Below, piece after piece: positions 7,439-15,104 of a stretch of DNA of 24,273 nucleotides. The notes beneath the pieces were generated by a model. That model did not search any database. It worked only from the letters and a program-made list of their open reading frames with translations, and had not been told where the DNA came from. This stretch comes from Actinomycetota bacterium (GTDB lineage: Bacteria; Actinomycetota; Actinomycetes; Nanopelagicales; Nanopelagicaceae). The DNA is taken from NCBI GenBank assembly GCA_010028225.1, contig RGOY01000003.1, positions 1 to 24,273 on the forward strand, given 5' to 3'. Both the position numbers and the translations under genes were made by a program. Numbering within the stretch: position 1 is the first letter of the stretch; each line of letters opens with the position of its first letter.

Positions 7439-7503
7439 TCCTGGTTCAGGAGCAGGCAACTACTAAAGTTGCGCGATAAAGCAAGCATGGGCGAGAACGC
7501 CCA
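7439..7503 (+). promoter_or_regulatory. Three small perfect hairpins between the dehydrogenase gene and potD
   Basis: The 98-101-bp spacer contains three consecutive perfect stems: TCCTG/CAGGA (7439-7443 with 7447-7451), GCAAC/GTTGC (7456-7460 with 7468-7472) and TGGGCG/CGCCCA (7488-7493 with 7498-7503, loop AGAA). None is followed by a T tract, so intrinsic termination is unlikely. They could set unequal mRNA stability between the enzyme and the abundant binding protein, as intercistronic hairpins do in other ABC transporter operons, or be part of a separate potD leader. Confidence 0.35.
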
Positions 7504-7523
7504 CGGATAGAGAGTCGAGAGTG

Positions 7524-8729
7524 ATGGACGCAAAGAGAGCACGTTCACTGCCGAAAGATCCTGCAACGAAGGCTTTGATTCGCGCACAGATGTCACGCCG
7601 TGGTTTTCTTGCCGCAACCGGCGGAGTTGCTGGTGTGGCACTCCTTGCTTCCTGTGGCGCTGGTGAAGAAGTGGCAACTCAGACTTTCCCGGACGATGTT
7701 GGCGGCACAGTTCGTTGGGCCAACTGGACTGCTTATCTCGATCAAAAGAAAGTAAATGGCAAGCGCACCTACCCATCACTAATCCAGTTCACTGACCGAA
7801 CCGGAATTGATGTCGAGTACCTGGTTGATTACAACGATAACGATGAGTTCTATGGAAAAGTGCAAGAGAATCTGAAGGCAGGAAATGACATCGGCTATGA
7901 CATCGTCACTCCAACCGACTGGATGGCAGCGCGCTGGATTCGTCAAGGTTATGCACGTGAATTCGATGCGGCGAATATGCCCAATAAGGGAAATATCCTC
8001 GACACACTCGCGAATGTGAGCTTTGATCCTGGTCGCAATCATTCAATGACTTGGCAATCTGGTTTTGCTGGGTTCTGCTGGAATAAGAACATCATCAAGA
8101 GCGATGTGACCACAATTGAACAACTCTTCTCGGCTGAGAATAAGGGTCGTGTCGTTGTTCTCTCGGAGATGCGAGATACGATGGGAATAATCCTGCAGTA
8201 CCAAGGTGTCGATATCTCACAGCCTTTCTCTGAAGATGAATTTATGAATGCGATTGATTACTTCAAGAAGATGATCGCAGATGGTTTCATCCGCCAGGTA
8301 AAGGGCAATGATTACCTCGAAGATATGGCAAACGGTGATGCAGTTGCAGCTATTGGGTGGAGCGGAGACATGTTTTCAGAGAATCTATCTGGCCAGAACT
8401 ATGGCTTTGCTATCCCTGAGTCGGGCGGGACGCTATGGAGCGATAACTGTGTGATCGCCTCCACTTCAGCCAATAAGGCGAATTCCGAGAAGTTGATCGA
8501 TCATTATTACGACCCTGCCATTGCTGCAGAGGTTGCTGCCTTCGTCAACTACATCTGCCCAGTGAAGGGCGCGCAAGCAGAGATGGAGAAGATCGATCCA
8601 GAGCTTGCTGCGAGCCCCTTCATCTTCCCTGATGATGAAACTCTTGCAAAGGTAAAGGTTTTCCGAGGGCTTGATGCTAAGGAAGAGTTCGACTTTTCGG
8701 CGGCGTTTCAAGAAGCAATCGGCGCTTAG
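7524..8729 (+). CDS. potD: Spermidine/putrescine-type ABC transporter substrate-binding lipoprotein
   Basis: This is the extracytoplasmic solute-binding subunit of a PotABCD-type importer. The 401-aa product has a long polar n-region, then a twin-arginine motif SRRGFL (24-29), a hydrophobic stretch and the lipobox LASC with C44 as the lipidation site, predicting Tat export and membrane anchoring. The mature part starts near FPDDVGGTVRWANWTAYLD and has the PotD-like pattern of a short edge strand followed by a Trp/Tyr-rich ligand site (RWANW; later YDIVTPTDWMA). GTG 7521 directly precedes ATG 7524; only a weak GAGAG lies upstream. The exact ligand (putrescine, spermidine, agmatine or a guanidino acid) cannot be read from sequence. 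Confidence 0.9.
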   Translation: MDAKRARSLPKDPATKALIRAQMSRRGFLAATGGVAGVALLASCGAGEEVATQTFPDDVGGTVRWANWTAYLDQKKVNGKRTYPSLIQFTDRTGIDVEYLVDYNDNDEFYGKVQENLKAGNDIGYDIVTPTDWMAARWIRQGYAREFDAANMPNKGNILDTLANVSFDPGRNHSMTWQSGFAGFCWNKNIIKSDVTTIEQLFSAENKGRVVVLSEMRDTMGIILQYQGVDISQPFSEDEFMNAIDYFKKMIADGFIRQVKGNDYLEDMANGDAVAAIGWSGDMFSENLSGQNYGFAIPESGGTLWSDNCVIASTSANKANSEKLIDHYYDPAIAAEVAAFVNYICPVKGAQAEMEKIDPELAASPFIFPDDETLAKVKVFRGLDAKEEFDFSAAFQEAIGA

Positions 8730-8770
8730 TCACAAAGTAGCCGAGACAAAGAGACGATAAGCAGTCAGCT

Positions 8771-9871
8771 GTGAGTGAGCCGAAGAAGGTTCAAGGCGAC
8801 TTGGTACTCTCGCATGTCACAAAAAGCTTTGCGGATTTCACTGCAGTCGACGATCTCTCGTTGACGATTCCTCAAGGATCGTTCTTTGCTCTCCTCGGCC
8901 CATCTGGATGCGGCAAAACAACGACGCTTCGCATGATCGCAGGGTTAGAAGAGCCGACTTCAGGAAAGATTTCGATCGGTGATACCGATATCACTTTCAC
9001 GAAACCCTATGACCGTCCAGTCAACACAGTTTTTCAGAGTTATGCGCTTTTTCCCCATCTGACAATTTTTGAAAATGTCGCATTCGGGCTTCGTCGTCGT
9101 GGCATCAAAGATGTCGATGAAGCAGTGGAGAAAGTCCTTGGACTTGTCGAACTCTCACATTTGAAGAATAGAAAGCCAGGTCAACTTTCTGGGGGTCAAC
9201 AACAACGCATCGCACTTGCTCGGGCAGTAGTCAATCGTCCGGCGCTTTTACTCCTGGATGAACCTTTGGGTGCACTTGATTTGAAACTACGTCGTCAGAT
9301 GCAGATTGAATTGAAGTGGATTCAAACCGAAGTTGGAATCACTTTCGTCCATGTCACGCATGATCAAGAAGAAGCGATGACCATGGCAGATACCGTTGCG
9401 GTGATGAATAATGGCAAGATCGAGCAGTTGGGATCTCCTGTCGACCTCTACGAGAATCCCAAGACTGTCTTTGTCGCGAACTTCCTTGGCCAATCGAATT
9501 TCATTGACGGTGTTGTCGAATCGACTGACGGTTCAACAGTGATCGCAAATATTCATGGAACGCGGATCACCTTCCCGAAGAGCCGTAACAATGCTTCGGG
9601 GTCTGCCCTCAAGATAGGTATCCGCCCTGAGAAATTCCGACTTCACGATCCTGGAGACAACACCCATGGAAATGTACTCAATGGTGGGAAGATCACCGAT
9701 ATCTCCTTTACAGGAGTGAGCACGCAATATCTCGTCGAGATGCCATGGAAACAAGAGTTAGTCGTATTTGAACAGAATGATGGCGGTGCTCCTGATCTTG
9801 AGAAAGGTGATCCAGTAACACTCTCCTGGGAACCGCAGTTCACCTTCGCACTCGATGGTTCCTCCAAGTAG
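8771..9871 (+). CDS. potA: Spermidine/putrescine-type ABC transporter ATP-binding protein
   Basis: This cytoplasmic ATPase powers the importer. In the 366-aa product Walker A is GPSGCGKT (43-50), the Q-loop glutamine is Q89, the ABC signature is LSGGQ (139-143), Walker B ends at D163-E164 and the switch histidine is H197 in VTHDQEEA. A C-terminal TOBE-type beta domain (about 270-366) is typical of the PotA/MalK group, where it contributes to regulation. GTG 8771 is the start that keeps the conserved N-terminus; no clear Shine-Dalgarno is present. It lies 41 nt after potD and 28 nt before potB. Confidence 0.93.
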   Translation: MSEPKKVQGDLVLSHVTKSFADFTAVDDLSLTIPQGSFFALLGPSGCGKTTTLRMIAGLEEPTSGKISIGDTDITFTKPYDRPVNTVFQSYALFPHLTIFENVAFGLRRRGIKDVDEAVEKVLGLVELSHLKNRKPGQLSGGQQQRIALARAVVNRPALLLLDEPLGALDLKLRRQMQIELKWIQTEVGITFVHVTHDQEEAMTMADTVAVMNNGKIEQLGSPVDLYENPKTVFVANFLGQSNFIDGVVESTDGSTVIANIHGTRITFPKSRNNASGSALKIGIRPEKFRLHDPGDNTHGNVLNGGKITDISFTGVSTQYLVEMPWKQELVVFEQNDGGAPDLEKGDPVTLSWEPQFTFALDGSSK

Positions 9872-9899
9872 CGCCGTGATTGGGCGATAGGCGAAATTG

Positions 9900-10796
9900 A
9901 TGGCGATCGCTCACGCAGGTGCCAGTGATGCACCTAAGGCTCCCGAGAAGAAGTCGAAGAAATTTGCCTACCTCCTGTTGGCTCCTGGCCTGCTCTGGCT
10001 CCTTATCTTCTTTGCATTTCCGCTGATCAATCTCGCTGAGACTTCGACAAAGACTCCTGCCCCAACTTTTGAGACCGGGGAATTCGTTCAGACATTCAGG
10101 TTCATGAATTTCTTGGAAGCATTCTTAGATAACCAAGAGCAGTTCTATCGTTCGTTTTTTTACGCACTCCTTGCGACTCTCTTAGCGCTTGCGATTGCCT
10201 ATCCACTTGCCTATGCGATGGCATTTCGAGCAGGGGCATGGAAAAACTTTCTGCTGATTCTCGTGATTGCGCCGTTCTTCACATCATTTTTGTTGAGGAC
10301 ACTCGCTTGGAAGCAAATCCTTGGTGCAGAGGGTCCCGTGGTCTCAGCGCTCCAGACGGTTGGCTTGATGGCACCTGAAGGAACTATCACCGCGACTGCT
10401 TTCTCGGTGATTATGGGATTGACCTACAACTTCCTTCCCTTTATGACGCTGCCGATCTATGCCTCTCTTGATCGAATCGACTATCGACTCCTCGAAGCTT
10501 CCGGTGATCTCTATGCAAATGGTGCGACAACTTTCCGGAAAGTGACTCTGCCACTTTCAATGCCGGGGGTGGTGGCAGGAACCTTGCTCACGTTCATCCC
10601 AGCATCTGGCGACTACATCAATGCACAACTACTTGGAAACCCTGATAACTACATGATTGGCAATGTCATCAACTCTCGGTTCTTCCGTGTTGTTGACTAT
10701 CCGACCGCTGCCTCGCTTTCCTTCCTCTTGATGGCATCTATCTTGGTCATTGTCGTGATCTATATCCGAAGAGCCGGGACGGATGAGTTGGTATGA
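9900..10796 (+). CDS. potB: Spermidine/putrescine-type ABC transporter permease, subunit 1
   Basis: One of the two membrane subunits of the importer. The 298-aa product has a basic cytoplasmic N-terminus (about 1-21, rich in Lys), then about six hydrophobic helices. The cytoplasmic EAA loop that contacts the ATPase begins at E199 (EASGDLYANGATTFRKVTLP). A periplasmic stretch between helix 1 and 2 contains TKTPAPTFETGEF. ATG 9900 is preferred over the adjacent TTG 9897. Its TGA overlaps the potC ATG in ATGA (10793-10796), showing translational coupling of the two permeases. Confidence 0.92.
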   Translation: MAIAHAGASDAPKAPEKKSKKFAYLLLAPGLLWLLIFFAFPLINLAETSTKTPAPTFETGEFVQTFRFMNFLEAFLDNQEQFYRSFFYALLATLLALAIAYPLAYAMAFRAGAWKNFLLILVIAPFFTSFLLRTLAWKQILGAEGPVVSALQTVGLMAPEGTITATAFSVIMGLTYNFLPFMTLPIYASLDRIDYRLLEASGDLYANGATTFRKVTLPLSMPGVVAGTLLTFIPASGDYINAQLLGNPDNYMIGNVINSRFFRVVDYPTAASLSFLLMASILVIVVIYIRRAGTDELV

Positions 10797-11578
10797 CCCG
10801 CTGGCTATCAAAGAATCTCATCCGTATCTATGCTGGTCTTGCAATCTTCTACATCTTGCTGCCAATTTTCTACACCATCACTTTCTCTTTTAACGATGCC
10901 GATAAGCGCAACATCGTCTGGCGCGGTTTCACGCTTGATGCTTGGCTCAATCCCTGCGAACCGATTGGAATCTGCGAGGCTTTAGGTAACTCATTCAAAG
11001 TTGGCCTCACCGCTACATTCTTTGCCACCATTCTTGGAACGATGATCGCCTTTGCTCTTGGTCGCTATAACTTTAAAGGGCGAAGCACCACCAATCTCTT
11101 AATCTTCTTGCCGATGGCAACCCCAGAAGTCGTTCTCGGCGCATCGCTTCTCTCGATGTTTATCAATATGGGTGTCGGATCTGGATTGATGACCGTGATC
11201 ATTGCTCACATCATGTTCTGTATCTCTTTTGTCGTCGTTACCGTGAAAGCCCGTGTAGCGAGCCTTGACCCAAAGTTAGAAGAGGCAGCTCGAGACCTCT
11301 ACGCAAATGAATGGGAAACTTTCCGTCGGGTGACCCTTCCACTAGTGGCACCCGGTATTGCGGCGGCAGCGCTCCTTTCATTCTCGCTATCCTTCGATGA
11401 CTTCATCATCACCAATTTCAACTCAGGAACGGTTAATACTTTCCCGGAATATGTTTGGACCGCATCACTTCGCGGTGTGCCACCACAGGCAAATGTGATC
11501 GGAACAGTTATGTTCGTCGTCGCCCTAGCAGCTGTTTTTGCGGGCCAAGTTCTCGGTAAACGCAAGCAAAAAAAGTAG
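10793..11578 (+). CDS. potC: Spermidine/putrescine-type ABC transporter permease, subunit 2
   Basis: The second membrane subunit, 261 aa, with an N-terminal hydrophobic helix after a short basic segment (TRWLSKNLIR) and about five further helices. The EAA loop is at about E164 (EEAARDLYANEWETFRRVTLP), the expected position in the PotC half. Start ATG overlaps the potB stop by 4 nt. The C-terminus GKRKQKK is strongly basic, consistent with a cytoplasmic end. The ureohydrolase gene follows within about 17 nt, tying transport to catabolism in one run. Confidence 0.92.
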   Translation: MTRWLSKNLIRIYAGLAIFYILLPIFYTITFSFNDADKRNIVWRGFTLDAWLNPCEPIGICEALGNSFKVGLTATFFATILGTMIAFALGRYNFKGRSTTNLLIFLPMATPEVVLGASLLSMFINMGVGSGLMTVIIAHIMFCISFVVVTVKARVASLDPKLEEAARDLYANEWETFRRVTLPLVAPGIAAAALLSFSLSFDDFIITNFNSGTVNTFPEYVWTASLRGVPPQANVIGTVMFVVALAAVFAGQVLGKRKQKK

Positions 11579-11595
11579 ATCGAAAGAGAGAAGTG

Positions 11596-12594
11596 ATGGT
11601 CAACATCGGAAATATGTATGGGCCAAATTTCTCATTTCTTGGCGTGCCACAATGCGATCTAGATAATCCTGCCTCGTATAGAGACGCAGATGTCATCATT
11701 ATTGGCGCTCCAATTGACTCTGGTACTTCGCATCGATCGGGTGCGAAATTTGGCCCGCAGGCGATTCGCATGGGCGATTACCTGCCTCATGATGGAGAGC
11801 GCCCCCATCTTTCTCTGCGAATAGATGGTTTGAAGGAGCTAAAGGTTTTCGATGCCGGCGATCTCTTGATGCCGCCTGGCAATCTTGAAGAATCGCTCAA
11901 AGTATTGCGCGCTGCAACGGAGAAGATTTCGCGCGCTGGGGCAATCTCAGTGATTCTTGGTGGCGACCATTCAATTGCTTCTGCCGATGTCGCAGGAATA
12001 GCAGACCATCGCGGCTTTGGAAAAATTTCGATGGTCCATTTTGACGCGCATGCAGATACTGGTGACCTTCAATTCGGTGCATTAGTCGGACATGGGACTC
12101 CCATGCGTCGATTGATTGATTCAGGGGCAGTGAGAGGTGATCGCTTCCTTCAACTTGGGCTTCGAGGCTATTGGCCAGGAGATGAAACCCTGGAATGGAT
12201 GAGAGATAAAGGAATGCGCTCTTATGAGATGACTGAGATTCATCATCGTGGGATGAAAGCAGTACTTGATGAATCTTTTGCAACGCTGACTAAAGATTGT
12301 GATGGAGTTTTCTTATCAGTCGATATTGATGTGGTTGATCCGGGGATGGCGCCGGGGACTGGGACACCCGAGCCTGGAGGCATGACTAGTCGAGAATTGT
12401 TGGAAGCGGTCCGGCGTATTTGCCTTGAACTTCCCATTGTCGGCATTGATGTTGTTGAAGTTGCGCCGCCATTTGATAGCGCAGATATCACAGCAATTCT
12501 TGCAAACCGAGTTGTCCTTGAAGCGCTAAGTGCGATTGCTGCGCGAAAGAAGGGGATTGGCTATTCCCCGACTCGAAATCTCTTAGACCGCTGA
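11596..12594 (+). CDS. speB: Agmatinase-family ureohydrolase (agmatinase or guanidinobutyrase)
   Basis: This arginase-superfamily enzyme hydrolyses a guanidino group, releasing urea. All six binuclear-manganese ligands are present in the 332-aa product: H125 in GGDHS, D150, H152 and D154 in DAHAD, and D243 and D245 in SVDIDVVDP. The N-terminal GAPIDSGTSHRSGAKFGP segment is typical of agmatinases (agmatine to putrescine) but also of guanidinobutyrase, guanidinopropionase and related enzymes, so the symbol is provisional. ATG 11596 is chosen over GTG 11593 because GAGAG (11586-11590) is better spaced. It ends the + strand accessory run and overlaps the convergent aminotransferase gene by 12 bp. 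Confidence 0.85.
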   Translation: MVNIGNMYGPNFSFLGVPQCDLDNPASYRDADVIIIGAPIDSGTSHRSGAKFGPQAIRMGDYLPHDGERPHLSLRIDGLKELKVFDAGDLLMPPGNLEESLKVLRAATEKISRAGAISVILGGDHSIASADVAGIADHRGFGKISMVHFDAHADTGDLQFGALVGHGTPMRRLIDSGAVRGDRFLQLGLRGYWPGDETLEWMRDKGMRSYEMTEIHHRGMKAVLDESFATLTKDCDGVFLSVDIDVVDPGMAPGTGTPEPGGMTSRELLEAVRRICLELPIVGIDVVEVAPPFDSADITAILANRVVLEALSAIAARKKGIGYSPTRNLLDR

Positions 12595-13935
12595 GGCAAC
12601 CGCTTCATCAAGAATCGTCAGCGCTTCTTTTAAGAGGTGCTCTGGCATAACGAGCGGTGGTAAGAGTCGGATCACATTTGAGTAAGTTCCTGCGGTAAGA
12701 ATCAGAACCCCGCGTGATTGACAATACTTAACAATCTTGCCAAGCGCTTCTGTGTTTGGCTCTTTGGTGCCAGCTTTGACAAGTTCTATCGCTTGCATCG
12801 AGCCACGGCCTCGAACGTCTCCAATGATTGAATACTTGGCCTGCATTGATTCGAGAGCGGAGCGCATCATCTGACCGATCTTCGCTGAACGCTCGACCAA
12901 TTTCTCCTCTTTGATCGTCTCGATTGCACCGAGTGCTGCAGCACAGGCGATCGGTGATCCACCGTACGTTCCACCGAGGCCACCACCGTGAATTGAATCC
13001 ATAACATCGGCCCGGCCAGTCACTGCAGCGAGTGGAAGTCCGCCTGCAATTCCCTTTGCAGTGGTGATGAGATCCGGTTCGATTCCTTCATCTTCACAGG
13101 CAAACATCTGGCCAGTTCGTGCGAAACCGGTTTGAACTTCGTCGGCAATGAAGAGGGCACCGACTTTCTTGCAGTAGTCAGAAAGTCCTGGGAGGAAACC
13201 TTTAGGTGGAACCACGAATCCACCTTCGCCTTGAATCGGTTCAATCACAATGCCAGCAAGATTCTCGCCACCGATTTCTTTCTCAATCTTGTGAAGGACT
13301 TCATCAAGCGCCTCTCGCTCACAGGCTTCTGCGCCACCTGGCCATCGATAGGGGTAAGCCATCGGCATTCGATAAATCTCGGGAGCGAATGGTCCGAATC
13401 CATCTTTGTACGGCATGTTCTTTGCCGTCATCGCCATCGTGAGGTTAGTGCGGCCGTGATAGCCGTGTTCAAAGACGACAATCGCTTGGCGCTTTGTGAA
13501 GCGTCGCGCAATCTTCACTGCATTCTCAAGTGCTTCAGCGCCTGAGTTGAAGAGCGCAGATTTCTTTTTGAACTTTCCTGGAGTCAATTCGTTGAGCGCT
13601 TCGCAGACCTCGATATAACCCAGATAGGGCACAACCATGAAACAGGTATGGGTGAATGCCTCGACTTGGGCTTTGACATTAGCGACGACGCGATCTGCGC
13701 TATTGCCGACATTGACTACCGCGATTCCTGCACCCATATCAATGATTGAATTTCCATCAATATCGATAATTACTCCGCCACCTGCACGCTCGACTATTAC
13801 TGGCATCGACATTCCAAGTGCGGCTGAGACTGCCTCACTGCGACGCTTGATCAGCTCTTGCGATTTTGGTCCCGGAATTTCAGTGACAAGTCGCCGCTCT
13901 TGCGGAAGGTGTGGTCCGTGGGTGGTCTGATACAT
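12583..13935 (-). CDS. gabT: 4-aminobutyrate aminotransferase
   Basis: This class-III PLP aminotransferase most likely moves the amino group of GABA to 2-oxoglutarate, giving succinic semialdehyde and glutamate. The 450-aa product shows the phosphate-contacting SGAEALENA (131-139), the cofactor Asp D265 in IADEVQTGFARTG, and the Schiff-base lysine K294 in TTAKGIAGGLPLAAVTG. EPIQGEGGF (232-240) also fits GabT. Some relatives accept putrescine, 5-aminovalerate or beta-alanine. It is transcribed against the transporter run, overlapping speB by 12 bp at the 3' ends, and diverges from dxr by 36 bp. Reading upstream, TACACT ends 7 nt before its ATG, so a leaderless mRNA is possible. Confidence 0.92.
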   Translation of the reverse strand: MYQTTHGPHLPQERRLVTEIPGPKSQELIKRRSEAVSAALGMSMPVIVERAGGGVIIDIDGNSIIDMGAGIAVVNVGNSADRVVANVKAQVEAFTHTCFMVVPYLGYIEVCEALNELTPGKFKKKSALFNSGAEALENAVKIARRFTKRQAIVVFEHGYHGRTNLTMAMTAKNMPYKDGFGPFAPEIYRMPMAYPYRWPGGAEACEREALDEVLHKIEKEIGGENLAGIVIEPIQGEGGFVVPPKGFLPGLSDYCKKVGALFIADEVQTGFARTGQMFACEDEGIEPDLITTAKGIAGGLPLAAVTGRADVMDSIHGGGLGGTYGGSPIACAAALGAIETIKEEKLVERSAKIGQMMRSALESMQAKYSIIGDVRGRGSMQAIELVKAGTKEPNTEALGKIVKYCQSRGVLILTAGTYSNVIRLLPPLVMPEHLLKEALTILDEAVASAV

Positions 13936-13971
13936 AGGCAGGAGTGTATTAAGAGGTGAGAAGATTCCTCC
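13936..13971. promoter_or_regulatory. Divergent gabT/dxr spacer
   Basis: These 36 bp must serve two divergent starts. On the reverse strand TACACT (read at 13948-13943) lies 7 nt before the gabT ATG and matches TAnnnT, as for leaderless transcription, but I see no -35 partner. On the forward strand the purine-rich GAGGTGAG is a moderate, somewhat distant Shine-Dalgarno for dxr. The dxr promoter would have to extend into gabT. Confidence 0.3.
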
Positions 13972-15102
13972 ATGCGTGACCTTGTGATACTCGGTTCAAC
14001 GGGCTCGATCGGGGTTCAAGCTCTCGAAATCGTGCGAAGCCATCCCGATAAGTTTCGAGTCGTTGCCCTCGCAGCAGGTTCATCGAACTACGGGCTCCTG
14101 GCTGAGCAGGCTCGGGAATTCAAGGTCCCCGTCGTTGCGACTTCGGGGGAGCGCGCCGAACTCACCTCCCTCATTCCAGGCGAAGTGATTGATGGGGTGC
14201 AAGCTGCAGCACAAGTTGCATCAATTCCTTGTGACGTCGTACTTAATGGCATAACTGGCTCGATAGGTCTTGGCCCGACTCTTGCTGCGCTATCGAGTGG
14301 GAACAAAGTTGCGCTCGCCAACAAAGAGTCGCTCGTTGCGGGTGGAGAGCTAGTAACTGCATTCGGGAGAGATCGAGTGATCCCCGTTGACTCTGAACAC
14401 TCTGCCCTCGCACAGGCAATGCGCTCTGGAAATATCAGCGAGTTGAAGAAAGTGATACTCACTGCAAGCGGCGGACCATTTCGAAAACGAAAAGACCTCA
14501 GTGATGTGACTCTTGATGACGCGCTCGCCCATCCAACGTGGAGTATGGGGCCTGTCGTGACCATCAATTCGGCAACGATGGTGAACAAGGGACTTGAGGT
14601 GATCGAGGCTCATCATCTCTTTGGAATTCCTTACAGATCGATTGAGACTGTTATTCATCCACAATCTATCGTCCACTCGATGGTGGAGTTTAATGATGGT
14701 TCGACGATTGCCCAGGCCAGTCCACCCAATATGAAAGGACCGATTGCTTATGCAATCTCTGAAGGCGAGAGATTGGGCTCGGTGATGCCAGCAATTGACT
14801 GGTCGATGAACTCCTCATGGGATTTTGAACCGCTTGATAACGAGAGATTTCCGGCAGTGGAGTTAGCAAAGCGATGTGGCGAGCTTGGAACTGCGGTAAC
14901 TGCGATGTATAACGCGGCAAACGAAGAGGCTGTTGCTGCGTTTATCTCCGGCAAGATTGGATTCTTGGCAATAGTGGATCTATTAGAGAAAGTCGTCCAG
15001 AAACTGGGTGGCGGGGCCATCTCTAAAGTTCGAAGCCTCGAAGATGTCAGTGCCATAGAGAAAGATGCTCGCAGCCTGGCACGAGAATTGATGGGAGCAT
15101 AA
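13972..15102 (+). CDS. dxr: 1-deoxy-D-xylulose 5-phosphate reductoisomerase
   Basis: Dxr converts 1-deoxyxylulose 5-phosphate to 2-C-methyl-D-erythritol 4-phosphate with NADPH, the committed step of the MEP isoprenoid pathway. The 376-aa product starts with the dinucleotide-binding GSTGSIG (8-14). Metal ligands are D140 and E142 in DSEHSA, and E209 in NKGLEVIEAHHLF (E. coli E231). HPTWSMG and IHPQSIVHSMVEF, the substrate-binding and flexible-loop regions, are intact. It is followed after 2 nt by rseP and then ispG, the conserved actinobacterial trio, so a second MEP enzyme shares its transcription. Confidence 0.97.
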   Translation: MRDLVILGSTGSIGVQALEIVRSHPDKFRVVALAAGSSNYGLLAEQAREFKVPVVATSGERAELTSLIPGEVIDGVQAAAQVASIPCDVVLNGITGSIGLGPTLAALSSGNKVALANKESLVAGGELVTAFGRDRVIPVDSEHSALAQAMRSGNISELKKVILTASGGPFRKRKDLSDVTLDDALAHPTWSMGPVVTINSATMVNKGLEVIEAHHLFGIPYRSIETVIHPQSIVHSMVEFNDGSTIAQASPPNMKGPIAYAISEGERLGSVMPAIDWSMNSSWDFEPLDNERFPAVELAKRCGELGTAVTAMYNAANEEAVAAFISGKIGFLAIVDLLEKVVQKLGGGAISKVRSLEDVSAIEKDARSLARELMGA

Positions 15103-15104
15103 AG

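Noticed and set aside
7488..7503. TGGGCG/CGCCCA hairpin as an intrinsic terminator after the dehydrogenase gene
   Set aside because: No T tract follows, and the downstream genes are functionally linked, so read-through is more likely.
13132..13545. Forward frame opposite gabT (137 codons)
   Set aside because: Antisense shadow of a well-supported aminotransferase, with no ribosome site.
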